From: Setomelanomma holmii
Taxonomy: Eukaryota; Ascomycota; Dothideomycetes; Pleosporales; Phaeosphaeriaceae
Direction of reading: 5' to 3'
Length of the DNA stretch: 23,490 nucleotides
NCBI GenBank assembly: GCA_010015745.1
Contig: ML978379.1
Coordinates: 1 to 23,490 of the forward strand
Part shown: piece after piece, positions 1-9,603 of the stretch
Numbering within the stretch: position 1 is the stretch's first letter
Layout of the letters: the number at the start of each line of letters is the position of its first letter
The notes under the pieces: generated by a model
What the model saw: the letters and a program-made list of their open reading frames with translations, nothing else
Database searches by the model: none
Told to the model about the DNA's origin: nothing
Translations under genes and position numbers: made by a program

Positions 1-108
1 ATTATTTGGTAGACGTTCCAGGCATCCTTCCTAAATCTGCATCACATCGTCTTGACACGCGCAGGAAGCGCACTACTTCGTCTCGATCTTGACGCCGTCA
101 ACCCCATG

Positions 109-2134
109 CTACAAGCTCTCTTGCTTCGCAGCTGCTTTGCCGCCAACCTTCTCATGCACTGTAGTCTCCTTCTTGCCCGACTTGTCCTTGTAAGACTCCT
201 TGATCTCGGGTCGGTAGGTCTCACCACCATTGCGTTTGATATCCTCCTTGACCTTCACAACCAAGTTCTGATCGTCTTGCTTGATGTGTGCCTCGTAGTT
301 GCCCCAAGCACTGTTCACGGGCAGGGCGGCTGGCCCACGTCGAACAGTCTCTATATCTCGCATGGGGGCTGCGCATTGCGATTGGTTGGCAGGTACGGAG
401 ACGGACTCTTCTTTGATGCGCTTTGTCGGTGGCGAGACTACAGTGGAGTCGTTAGAGGAGTGAGACTGTCGGTGACTACGGTCGTTGCGGTTGCTACAAG
501 CTGTCAATACTATACACTGGAACACGGAGGATCGGTACTCACTTTATTGATCGCCTCTGAGGTCTGGGACGCTTTTCACGATGGGCAGGAGTCCAATCCT
601 CCACGCGTTGGTAGTCCCATCCCGGAACCACCGGTGTATCATCCCATGAGTTGCCCGAGGACTCGAGATTGACCCCACCCTCGGTCGACTGGGAAGATTC
701 GCTGGCATTGCAATCAAAGCCGTTTCCGGTCTGGGTGAGCTCAGTAGCTTTGGCTGCCTCCTCCGTGGTCGACGTTGCAGTGTCCTTAGCCTCTTTGGCA
801 ATCGCAGCACGATCATTCTTTTTGACGGGTGCAGCAGCTTCGGTCTTGACAGCGCCGTAATTCTCGAGCTTGATAGGCGAGGTCGAAGACGTATCGTCGT
901 TCTTGGTTGTGTCCGCGACCTTGTCGAGAGCCTGCATGATCGGAGCAGCTTCTGCCTTCACCTGCATGGATGATGTGTCATTTGCGTGGAGGTTGGGAAA
1001 AGCAACATCACTGTCCTCGCCCAAGACCTTGACCTGGGGCTCTTTGCTGGCTAGCTGGACAACTTGGACAGCTTCTTCCGCTGAAAACTTGCATGTACTT
1101 GGCATGTCCTGATGGCTCACATGTCCAAAGGCGGTCGAACAAGTACTTGTACGAGCTTGGATACGAGGCTGAGTGTCCTCTATGGCCTGGAGGGTCTCAT
1201 TGATCTTAGCAACGACACGCTGGACCACTTGGGGCATGTCTTCGATGTTCAGCTTGGGCTGAAGGTTGGTTGCCTCGTTGTTATAGAAGGGATGATAGTC
1301 GTTGCTCTGGTAGGCCGGAGATGACTGAGAGCTGGCGATGGCATACTGAGAGCCATGACGATTACCACTCCAGATGCGGCCCTGGTTGGCGTCAGACCAG
1401 TTCCGATTGTAGTGGCGAGGGTCGTTGTAGTATGGGAACTGCTGTCCTTGCCATCCCGCAAGCGGGGGACCATAAATTGGTGGGTAACTCACGTCATAGG
1501 TGCAAGGCCAAGCATTCATCGCTGCACCATATGCGCCGTAGGGATAGACGTTTGTGGTGAAGCCGTAATAGCCGATGCGACGATTGCCGGCTGGGCCTGG
1601 TTGACGCGAGCTTCGGTTGAGATAGGAAACCAGACTTTCTGTGTTAGCTAAAGATTTGGCACAAGGTTCGTGCAATACTAACGGTGGTGAAGAAGCGCGG
1701 CCAAAGTTTGCGCCATAGCCTTGCTGACCTTCATGCGCGAGCGGCTGTACGTGCTGATGCTCGTAGTGAGCATTGCTCATAGCGTGTTGCTGAGCATAGG
1801 GCGGCTGCGCCTGCGCAGGGTAGTGATCGGCTGCTGACATGTTCTGTCCGAAGTATTGGTCGTACTGTTGTTGGATGATCTGCTGTAGAATGGGCGGTTG
1901 CTGTTGCGATTGCTCTTGCGGTTGCTGAATGTTTGCGTTGCCTGTCATGTCACAGTCTGAGGAAAAGTGTGGTAGAGGAATGGAGGATGGCCAAAATTGA
2001 GCGGAAGAGATCATCTTAGTAGGTTTGTGCGTATAACAAGCGAGATGAGTCAAAGCGGTGAGACTGGGTGGCTGGTATTGTTGTTCTATTGCAGTGAAGG
2101 TGAATACGCGGAGTATTGCGTCAGTTGTGCGCAT
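109..2134 (-). CDS. Hypothetical Gln/Tyr-rich protein, two exons
   Basis: Function not recognised. Exon 1 runs 2134-543 and exon 2 493-109. They are joined by a 49-nt intron (494-542) with donor GTGAGT and acceptor TTGTAG, which removes the stop after ...RRSIK and restores frame, giving 658 residues from the first ATG. In-frame ATGs at 2014 and 1948 are alternative starts. The 1948 one begins directly at the low-complexity part, and the first 40 residues look like leader sequence, so the true start is uncertain. In order: a Gln-rich segment (QQPQEQSQQQPP), a Tyr/Gly/Pro/Asn-rich middle (YYGFTTNVYPYGAYG), a helical stretch (NIEDMPQVVQRVVAKINETL), an acidic Lys/Thr/Ala-rich part and a very Lys-rich C-terminus. 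The composition suggests a largely disordered, possibly nucleic-acid-associated protein; this is inference. A second perfect-looking intron lies inside exon 1 (1639-1682) and is discussed as a finding. Confidence 0.7.
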
Positions 2135-2883
2135 AAGGGAGGCACGACTTTGCTATCGTCACAACAACAATTGCTGCCTGATCACAAGGACGACAACAGT
2201 AGACTTGTATACGATGACGTGAATGGAGTTTTGTATAATAGAACAATCAGATTTCGTTTTTGATATGCTCGCATGTAATCATAGTATATCTCACGTGATG
2301 ATAGTCAAACATGACAACATGTAGGAAAAGGAAGCGTGGTGGACTACCAATGATGCCGTGCGTATTGAACCTATTCAAGGCCGAGTCATCACAGCTTTTA
2401 TGCGCGGCCCTATGCAGAGCAATCATGATATGTAGCGAGTGAAGAAAGCACTTACCTTGTTTGTGCGTCCCAAGCATTTGGTTCATCTCTTGCCCTGTGC
2501 CAGCGTGAGACACAAGAGCAATCGATTGATCCAGGCGACACCACGAGGAGGCGCAAGGGTCCGGCTTCTATCGCCCGTCCACCTCTTGCGATCGCCCAGC
2601 GTAACACGCTGCGATCCACTTTTCGCCGATTTAGGAGTTAAAGCGACCTATCCCGCTGTCAACATGACGCTAGCCGGTATAGGTGGCCGAATAAGGTTGG
2701 AAGTAATGCAGGTATTGGGATGGTACAAGCTGTTGAAAGTGTACAAGCGAGGGAAACGTTCGCGATTGCAGAGGGACGGAACGGGAGAACGGACGGGGAC
2801 AGAGGCTTTGGAGCCAAGGGAAAGCGGCATGAGGGTAAGGACCCTTTGCGTTGCCGGGGAGCATTTGTACGCCTTATTGCCAT
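2135..2883. other. Intergenic, no supported gene
   Basis: No open frame here resembles a known family. A 252-codon plus-strand frame (2439-3197) runs across the start of the hairpin-repeat block; it has unremarkable composition and no homology I recognise, so I treat it as chance. The part before about 2300 is presumably promoter and leader of the minus-strand gene ending at 109. Confidence 0.5.
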
Positions 2884-3016
2884 GGACCTTACGGCCTATC
2901 AGAGTCCTCGGCCTAACACCCATAGGCGTAGACTTAGGACTCCATATCGATTGGCATCTTCCACACTCGCCTGCCTGGAAAGGCAGACACTGGTGGCGGG
3001 GGGCGACATCGCTCCC
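2884..3016 (+). repeat. Hairpin-repeat element, copy A
   Basis: First of five diverged copies. Hairpin 1 is GG(A)CC-TTAC-GGCC (2884-2896). A linker with TATCAGAG and GGCATCTT follows. The outer stem is CCAC/GTGG (2961-2964 with 2992-2995). It encloses a perfect 6-bp hairpin CTGCCT-GGAA-AGGCAG (2971-2986, GNRA-type loop). The last hairpin is GGGGGCG-ACAT-CGCTCCC, ending at 3016. The order of elements matches copies B-E. Direction (plus) is arbitrary, chosen so the GNRA-type loops read as such. No protein frame is shared between copies. Confidence 0.7.
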
Positions 3017-3229
3017 TGCAGTACAAGATCCTCTTCTGCGGTCGACGAGGTCGCGGAACTATGGTCTTGCGGTGAACTGGCGAGACCTAGAAGGACCAGG
3101 CGGACCTGATACAATGGGCGGACCCAGATGCAATACGGCACAATGGCCTAAATACGTGGCACGGGAGGCCAATGGAAATGGGCACAAGGCCAAGTAAGCA
3201 CCGAAAAGTACCTGCATGCGCTGTACCAT

Positions 3230-3332
3230 GGGCCGCAAGGGCCTGTCAGAGTCTTCGAGGAAGCTCAATGTCGCAGGCATCTTTCACACTCGCTACCAAG
3301 AAATTGGTGGCACTAGTGACGGGGCGAACCCT
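3230..3332 (+). repeat. Hairpin-repeat element, copy B
   Basis: Second copy. Hairpin 1 is GGCC-GCAAG-GGCC (3231-3243), followed by CTGTCAGAGTCTTCG, which matches copy A closely. GCAGGCATCTT precedes the outer stem TCAC/GTGA (3284-3287 with 3316-3319); a C-G pair of the other copies has become T-A on both sides. The enclosed hairpin is GCTACCAA-GAAA-TTGGTGGC (3292-3311), 8 bp with one G-U pair and a GAAA loop. The final hairpin is shorter: GGGG-CGAA-CCCT (3321-3332). Confidence 0.7.
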
Positions 3333-3595
3333 AACATGCAGGCTCTTCGAGCAGGAGTTCAAAGTGGGAGACAAAAGTACTCTACCTCGAGTCAAAGAAT
3401 TTGACATGAAGAGCGCAATGAAGGACACCAAATGGGTCAAGGCAGCCACGGAGTGACAATTCTTCCTCCGGATTGCGCAGGAAACGTTGAGTGCATAGGT
3501 AAAAGCCAAATTCATGTAGGCGAACCATCCCGAATTCGTGGAATTGAAGTGCAGAGCACTTCGAAACAAGGAGTGGCTGAATGTCAATACGCCAT

Positions 3596-3703
3596 GGACC
3601 AAATGGTCAGACTGATTGATACCAAGATCAAACAGAAACGCAGGCATCTTCCGCAATCGCTCTCTAAAAAGAGTAGCACACGCGGCGGAGACGAGTCGTC
3701 TCT
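3596..3703 (+). repeat. Hairpin-repeat element, copy C
   Basis: Third and most divergent copy. Hairpin 1 is GACC-AAAT-GGTC (3597-3608). GCAGGCATCTT (3640-3650) is conserved. The outer stem is CCGC/GCGG (3651-3654 with 3682-3685), an A-T to G-C double change relative to copies A and E. The enclosed hairpin is CTCT-AAAA-AGAG (3662-3673), extended by GCT/AGC past a one-base bulge. The final hairpin is GAGACG-AGT-CGTCTC (3688-3702). Its stem differs from every other copy yet pairs perfectly. Confidence 0.65.
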
Positions 3704-4023
3704 GACAGACAGTTTCCAGGTCTCATTCTCAGTTTCCATATTTCTCTCCAATGCCTTGAGGCGACCGACGTAATGCGAGACATAGTCCGAAGCAATTGTC
3801 GAGCAGAGGCGACTAGCCCTGGGTAGGGGACTGGACCCTCGGAAGACTTCGTTGATACTGCGATCCAAAGTAGATCCTCGTAGCGGCATGCTTGCGCGGC
3901 GGCTGAGATACACCCGAAGCCTCTCAAGCAGACGCGGCAGACATAGCTGCTGTACAGCTATGCTCAGCTGCATCTCCAGATCTGAGTCTTTTCAGTCAGC
4001 CACCCACTGCGCACAACGGCCAA

Positions 4024-4147
4024 GGGCCTCGCGGCCTGTCGAAGTGGTCCTTCTCTGTGAGGAAAAAATGCACTTGATATCTGCTGGCGTCTCCCACGTT
4101 TCGCCTAAAAAGGATACTTGGTGGTGGGGCTGCATCGTGTGCTCCCT
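4024..4147 (+). repeat. Hairpin-repeat element, copy D
   Basis: Fourth copy. Hairpin 1 is GG(G)CC-TCGC-GGCC (4024-4036), followed by TGTCGAAG. CTGCTGGCGTCT leads into outer stem CCAC/GTGG (4094-4097 with 4121-4124). The enclosed hairpin is the weakest of the five (CCT-AAAA-AGG, 4104-4113). The final hairpin GGGG(CT)GCA-TCGTG-TGCTCCC (4126-4146) is shared almost base for base with copy E. D and E are the closest pair at the 3' end. Confidence 0.65.
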
Positions 4148-4352
4148 GACGAAGCGGGCGCTGACCTTTTTCCAACCCAGATCACGATGCAGCTGAGATG
4201 CCTTTTGGCTGTAGATCGTGATTCATTAACCCGGGGCTTTTAATATTGCGTGCGTTCATTGGGGACAGAAAGGAAACATGCTGGCTTTTTGCCTTCCTAC
4301 ATGAATGCGCATCGCAAGTGGGACTGGAGTACCCTCACGACAACGTGCCTTG

Positions 4353-4460
4353 GGTCGATCGACCTGTCGGAGCAGAATGCTCAATATCTGCAGGCTTCTT
4401 CCACATGCGACTGGCCTGAAAAGGCTAGCACTGGTGGCGGGGCTGCAGCTGTGTGCTCCC
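4353..4460 (+). repeat. Hairpin-repeat element, copy E
   Basis: Fifth copy. Hairpin 1 is GGTC-GATC-GACC (4353-4364), followed by TGTCGGAG. CAATATCTGCAGGC precedes outer stem CCAC/GTGG (4401-4404 with 4433-4436). The enclosed hairpin is CTGGCCT-GAAA-AGGCTAG (4411-4428), 7 bp with one G-U pair and a GAAA loop. The final hairpin GGGG(CT)GCA...TGCTCCC ends at 4460. Copy starts are 346, 366, 428 and 329 nt apart, so this is not a simple tandem repeat. Confidence 0.7.
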
Positions 4461-5174
4461 TATCATGAGGGTTCCATCCACAGCTGGGCGTTCCGAGCCA
4501 CGTCGTAACGAGGCAAGTGTTTGCGCTTAGGTCGGTCAGACCCGTCGCATTCGACCACGTAGAGTTTGGCCCAGGGGAAATAGCAACATGGTAGCGTAAG
4601 GGTGGAAGACGCCATAACGAGGTGCATAGATGTGGGCAGTTTCATCGAGCTGGACCGAGCGACAGCGACGGTATGTTGACATGAAAGCAGGATTTGGACC
4701 ACGGAGAGCGAAACGCGACCAAGTAAACCCGCGCTAGACACGAGTAAACAGCACCACTTTTCAAGTCAAAGGGGAACGGGGAAATACCAAGAGCCTCTTT
4801 GTAGAGTTCCGGGAAGCCAGTCATCAAATCTCAACCGAGCCCGGAAAGTGTAACACGTTACGCTCCAGGTCGACTTCGTCCGAAAACTGAACCGCATGGT
4901 GGGACTGAGAAACAGGCTGCACATCTCCAAGATCTTGAAGCATCGCACCGGATGCCTTATAGACCCTAGAACCACGTAGCCTGTTTCGTCGCAGCAAGTT
5001 CCGGACAATTCATTCCCCTAAGAATGCGACCTTTTGTGGACCGGTATCAAGAGACTGTGCCTGCCCGGAAGCCCGTGAAGTCATTACCTAGGTACGGCAG
5101 GCGGAGACCGCGATAGAAGCAGGGCGTCATGTTCCAGGAGCGCAAGGATCGATCGCACATCCGCTCGCCAACGT
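4461..5174. other. Intergenic, nothing recognised
   Basis: Open frames here are short and without recognisable motifs. The right end is the 3' flank of the WD40 gene, whose stop lies at 5175-5177. No further copy of the hairpin repeat was found on either strand by eye. Confidence 0.5.
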
Positions 5175-6810
5175 CTACTCGCTATCTTCCAACAACTCGG
5201 CTAGTTCAGCTTCTTCTTCGGCCGTCATCATGCCCTCCTTCTTCTCTGGCTCCTTGTCCTTAGATTTACCAAGCCGTTCGTCTTCAGCTTCCTTGACTGC
5301 TTCCGCCAATTCTTGGACCTTCAGGCTCCACTGTCTGATGGTCGCGTCGATGCTGATACTAACTAGTCGCTGTTTCGACAACAGCACAAGCCCGGTGACT
5401 TCTTCGAAATGCCCGACAAAGATGTGGTACAGCTTGCCACTGCCTCTCTCCCAGATACGGACATCTTCATCTCTACACGCAGTGACGACCCAGCCGCCAT
5501 CCTCATCGATTGCTACATCGCGCACAAAGTCAGGATGATCGAACCGAGAATCCTCTTCCCATTCTCGTGCGCGTGAAAGACACTTTGCAGTTTTATCCGC
5601 GGAAGCGGTCCAAAGATCGCCATCAGCGTCGAAACGAATCGCGTCAATGCTGGTTTCGTGCGCAATGATCGGCGACGGTGGGTTTTCGGACGCCGTAGAT
5701 ATCGATATGGCCCAACGCCTGAGTTCGCGGTCGCTTCCAGCACTCAAAAGAGTGATGGATTCACCATTGGTATGGGACTCGCTTGGGTCGATTGCTAATG
5801 CTAGAATGCCTCGTGTGTGTCCCTTGAGAGTGTGCAACTTGTCTCCCGAAGCGATGTCCCATACAATTATGCTCGCATCTGCCGACGCTGAGACGAGAAT
5901 CTCCTTTCCTTGCAGAGTGCATGTGAGGACGGCCTTTACAAAATCGCTGTGTCCTTGAAATCGCCTGCCAGGCTTTCGCGACGAGCGTGACCATGACCAT
6001 ACGGATTGGTCCCAACAACCAGCGAAGATGGCGTCAGAGGTTGGGGATACGGCGACAGAGGTGAGAGGCGCGGCAGGTCCAGAATATGTAGCAGAGACGC
6101 TAGCACTCTGTATAGACAATTAGCAATTGTGCTGGTCATGACAACATGACCCGTAGAATTAGTGGGTGCAAGCAAAAGATGTCTGACCAACTTCAATGTT
6201 TATACGCTTCACGTTGCCGGCTGCCTCGGCCACGTATACTGAGTCTTCATCCTGAGGATCGGGCACAACAGCGAGGATCTTGGAGGGAAGCTTGATGGGT
6301 TTGCCATGGGTGTTCTTCGACTTGGTGGCTTTGCGGGCGGTCTCGTTCAGGGCAGAGCTACCAAAATTCAGCTGCGTCGAGCTAAATGTAGGAGCTTCAC
6401 CTACGTCGTCTGAAAGTAGTGACCTGGATCGTTCGACCGCGACATGTTGTGTCGAGAGTTGAGGAGGCTGGAAGTATGACTGTTGCGGTGGAGTGAGGCG
6501 TGCGGCGCGTGACCCCTCCTTCCAAGGTTGAAGTGGCTCTAGCCCGATTTGGCGCTGACATAATAGTCCCTTCCTATCGTTCATCACTGAACACCAGACA
6601 GCACAACACTCTACTACCAACCAGTGACGCTTCGTTGACGTTCCTCCTAGCCGAGTTGCCATGAGGGACATTGAGAGACCTTTAGCGCCCCTGCTCGGAT
6701 CGACTGATAGCAGAGTAAAACTATTTTGGAGCCGTGCTAACAATCTGGTTGCCATCGCGCCTCTGGGCGGCGTCATTTTGAAGGCGTGGCAAGCTCTCGT
6801 CTGGCGACAT
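5175..6810 (-). CDS. WD40-repeat protein
   Basis: Beta-propeller scaffold, probably for protein interactions; partner and pathway unknown. Exon 3 (6107-5175) carries most of the propeller. WD-type blades end in motifs such as CWDQSVWSW, ASIIVWDIASG, DRELRRWAIS, DEDVRIWERGSG and ATIRQWSL, with GH dipeptides in QGHSDF, KGHTRG and VGHFEE. An acidic/Lys coiled tail follows (EEEAELAELLEDSE). Exon 2 (6554-6192) adds the first blade (KILAVVPDP...VYVAEAAGNVKRINIE). The intron 6108-6191 (GTTGGT...TATACAG, 84 nt, phase 0) is well supported. A first exon 6810-6742 (starting MSPDESLPRLQN) joins in frame through a 187-nt intron 6555-6741 (GTTAGC...GTCAG). That intron is long and lacks a clear branch site, so the N-terminus is less certain. 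Predicted length is about 454 residues, and nothing looks broken. Confidence 0.82.
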
Positions 6811-7422
6811 GTCCGGATATATGTGTCGAGGTGTTAGCGGTGGTGGGAATATTGGTATGCTGATGCACTACTGCTGTGTTCGCCCTTACCGTCGCAGCAG
6901 CTCATTCTTCAATACCCTGCGCCGAATAACTTACCGCCGACTTCTAGAAGAGTGAGCAGCAAGAAGACTCCCTGTCCTGTTCTAACAACGGCATCGGCCA
7001 ACATCATTATCGCCGAGCAAGACTTCATTCAATCGCACTGCCTCAGTCACATCTCGTTGGCAATGATCAGTAAGCATCGCGTGTCACACTACCGAATCAG
7101 CTAGCACCTGCCCAATGCAGGAGGTGATACCCTGCATTCGCTTGTGTCCGAGATAGCGGAGAAGCCGGTGCTGATTATATCGTATTGTGATCGCAATGTC
7201 GTCATACCGCTGGGTTTCCTCAGGCAGTTTCTAACTGCTTGCTAATGTTTCACAGCAAACAAATGATTGCCACACCGAAATGCGCCAGGTGTCTAGATGG
7301 ATCCATCTCGTTTTACAGATATGTCAAAAATGCAGTGTCGCCTGTGCATAATACACACCTCCATATCGTCACAACCTCAACCATAACCAACTTCACTCCC
7401 TTGACTTAACAACAACCTCAAA
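6811..7422. other. Intergenic / divergent promoter region
   Basis: This lies between the WD40 gene (minus) and the GMC relic (plus). No coding frame is supported. The last 60 nt before the minisatellite are rich in CAAC/CTC, resembling pyrimidine-rich fungal core promoters or 5' leaders. Confidence 0.45.
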
Positions 7423-7548
7423 CTCTCTCCTCAACCAAGGCTCTCTCCTCAACCAAGGCTCTCTCCTCAACCAAGGCTCTCTCCTCAACCAAGGCTCTCT
7501 CCTCAACCAAGGCTCTCTCCTCAACCAAGGCTCTCTCCCAAACCAAGG
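7423..7548 (+). repeat. 18-bp minisatellite, seven copies
   Basis: Seven head-to-tail copies of CTCTCTCCTCAACCAAGG. The first six are identical; the seventh (7531-7548) has TCCTC changed to TCCCA. The array ends 19 nt before the ATG of the GMC relic, so it would lie in that gene's promoter or 5' leader. The flanking sequence AACCTCAAACTCTC suggests the unit arose from the pyrimidine-rich leader itself. Confidence 0.95.
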
Positions 7549-7567
7549 CGCATCATCCTCAGATAAC

Positions 7568-7798
7568 ATGCCTTACACTTTCAATAAACTCGACTTCGTC
7601 ATCGCTGGCGGCAGTCCGTACGGTAATCTGGTAGCCGGCCGTCTAAACGAAGCAAACACCACAACATTTGCATGGTGTCCAAAATCCGTCCCGACTCTCG
7701 ACGATTGGCGAAATTCAACACCTACGGCGGAACGCGAGCTGTGCGAGAAGAGGGTACGACCGACATGTCATTTCGTTAGACGTCGAACGATTTTATAA
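7568..7798 (+). pseudogene. GMC oxidoreductase N-terminal relic
   Basis: The 76-codon frame begins MPYTFNKLDFVIAGGSPYGN and continues LVAGRLNEANTT. This matches the FAD-binding start of glucose-methanol-choline oxidoreductases (DFVIVGGGxAGxxxAxRLxE). The glycine-rich loop is damaged: the third Gly and the following Thr-Ala-Gly are replaced by Ser-Pro-Tyr-Gly. Similarity is lost after about residue 35, and the frame closes at 7798, whereas the family is usually 550-650 residues. No later GMC motif was found up to 8115. A dead, truncated copy is the best reading. A short unrelated gene is possible but less likely given the clear start motif. Confidence 0.6.
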
Positions 7799-8115
7799 AG
7801 GACTTGGGGTGAAAGTTCAAAATAACTACGCACACGCAACGCGAGAGTTTCGGCCGATGCGAACGATCATGACGGAGCTGAAGTCCTCCTCTGGGGTCAC
7901 ATGGAAAAATGGCGCCATTTGCACCCTGAATAGCACTGTACAGAATATGGAATTGCTGAAAACGGAGAGCATGGAAATGGATGTTTCTCTGATCTAATGC
8001 CGTACTTGAAACACGGAAATGGAGGGACAGGTCGATAATAGAGCTCAAAAGCGGGACGTCGAACCACATGCAGTGGGGAATGATTAAGGCCGCGCTTCAC
8101 AATTCCAGAGCCCGC
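7799..8115. other. Non-coding, possible further GMC debris
   Basis: A 109-codon frame overlaps this stretch (7668-7997) but shows no recognisable domain. It may be decayed remainder of the GMC gene. It also contains the 3' flank of the minus-strand phosphodiesterase gene ending at 8116. Confidence 0.4.
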
Positions 8116-9603
8116 TCAACATATCCTCGCATGATACAAATTGATCGCCATAGCCAAAGCCGCAACATCGCCGTTATCAGGATACGCATCAACGTAAAGT
8201 ATGTTCGGATATGTGTTCGTGGATGTCGCCGGCCACAGCAGCTCGGGAAGCGCTTGGTTCACATTTTCCGCATTGTCTATAATGGAGGTAGTGATTCCCT
8301 GCGTCAGCGTCCATGAGAGCACAGACATGTTTGAAGTCGGTGTCGTTCGTTGCGCTTTCATTTTGACGAGCTGGTCGTTGGCCATCTTCTCTTGGTCGTT
8401 TGTGTTGCTGTAGCTCTCCGACTTGGGGAACTGTGCGCCATTAAATATACCCTGGTCGGCAAAGCGCAACGTGCTAACTTTCTGGCCGGATTTTGTATTT
8501 TCGTCGACGACTATGATCACAGTGGCGCTATTAGTGGTAAGTTGATTGAGGCGGTACAACGTCACATCCTTGACACCGCCGACACCAGTCAGTCGATTCT
8601 TGATGCCACTGGTCGGGTTTGTCAGGCCGGTCAGCAGCTCGTCCCATTGTGCTTGCGTGAGGCCAGCGTCTTTCTCGTTGGTCCAGTGATCCGTATCGTA
8701 GCCGTGGGTCATGTATAAAATGACAAGCTCTTTCTTGTTCGCTGTGAAGGCATTGACTTGGTCGATGATAGAGCGCATATCCTGCCCATTACCTGCCAAT
8801 TCACGAATCAAGAAGTCAACGTGTATTCCGTAAAAGAAGTGAACATCATTCCTTACCTCCGACCCAAGCTCCCAAGAGATCTGAAAAAGAGTAATGTCCA
8901 GTTTTCCATCGCCCTGAAGCTAGCACTGGTCGAATGTCAAAATAACGCGAGCCGTACTTGAGTTGACCAGCGATGTCAAGCCGTTGTGTCAATGTATTCA
9001 CTGGAGTACCACCTGCACCTCCATCGAGTTTAGACATGCCAGCATCGTGACTGCCAGGCATGGTTAGCTCACGTAGACTCAGGCATGATATCTGGCTGTA
9101 AATAGATTGCATCCAGTTGACCGGCGGATCATTGGAAACTATGAGCGACGCTGCGGGATCGGTGCTCGTCTTACGACTCGATATGAAGAACGGTGAATTG
9201 TTGTCGTGACCCCACCGAAGCCTGGTTGTTGTGCCAATAGGGTGGTTCAAAGTACCAAAAGACTGCCAGTCAGTCGTGATCGTCGGATCTGCGTCCTTGT
9301 GGTCGTGATATGCAATCTGGAAGTTCGAACCACTACCACGCCCGACATGGTAGTTGATTTCTGCTCCGTCATCCTGCCCGAAAGGGCCAGCTTCAGATTC
9401 GATGTAGACTCTTGTAGCTGTACCGGAGACAAATGTATCTGGCCAACTCCATGTGTTCATCTGGTATTGGCGCGATGAGCCCTGGATCTTTGACAGCGCT
9501 AGTTGGGACCCATGAGATTAGCTTGGGTCTTCTCAAGGTTCCGAGAAGCAGACATACTCCATGGTGATGCATTGATCATGAGAAAGTACGATCCAAGACC
9601 CAT
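8116..9603 (-). CDS. PI-PLC-X-like phosphodiesterase with N-terminal beta domain
   Basis: Likely a phosphodiesterase of the PLC-like TIM-barrel superfamily; substrate unknown. Three exons: 9603-9558, 9498-8857, 8792-8116. Introns are 9499-9557 (GTATGT...GCTAAT...ACTAG) and 8793-8856 (GTAAGG...GGCAG). The splice gives 454 residues with no internal stop. Residues 1 to about 130 form a separate, probably all-beta region (SYFLMINASPWTLSK, YQMNTWSWP, EINYHVGRGSGSNFQIAYHD). The barrel then starts with the signature LTMPGSHDAGM, whose His (about residue 166) corresponds to the first catalytic His. SRYFDIRP follows, and then GRWKTGHYS, with the second His near residue 217. Later pieces LVILYMTHGYDTDH and LPELLWPATSTNTYPNILYVD fit fungal members. 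No N-terminal signal peptide is evident from this start, and an in-frame stop lies shortly upstream. The gene appears intact among decayed neighbours. Confidence 0.82.

Noticed and set aside
52..672. 206-codon plus-strand frame at the left edge
   Set aside because: Antisense shadow of the two-exon minus-strand gene whose intron and frame are well supported.
2439..3197. 252-codon plus-strand open frame
   Set aside because: No domain or signal, overlaps the hairpin-repeat block, and the frame is not shared by other repeat copies.
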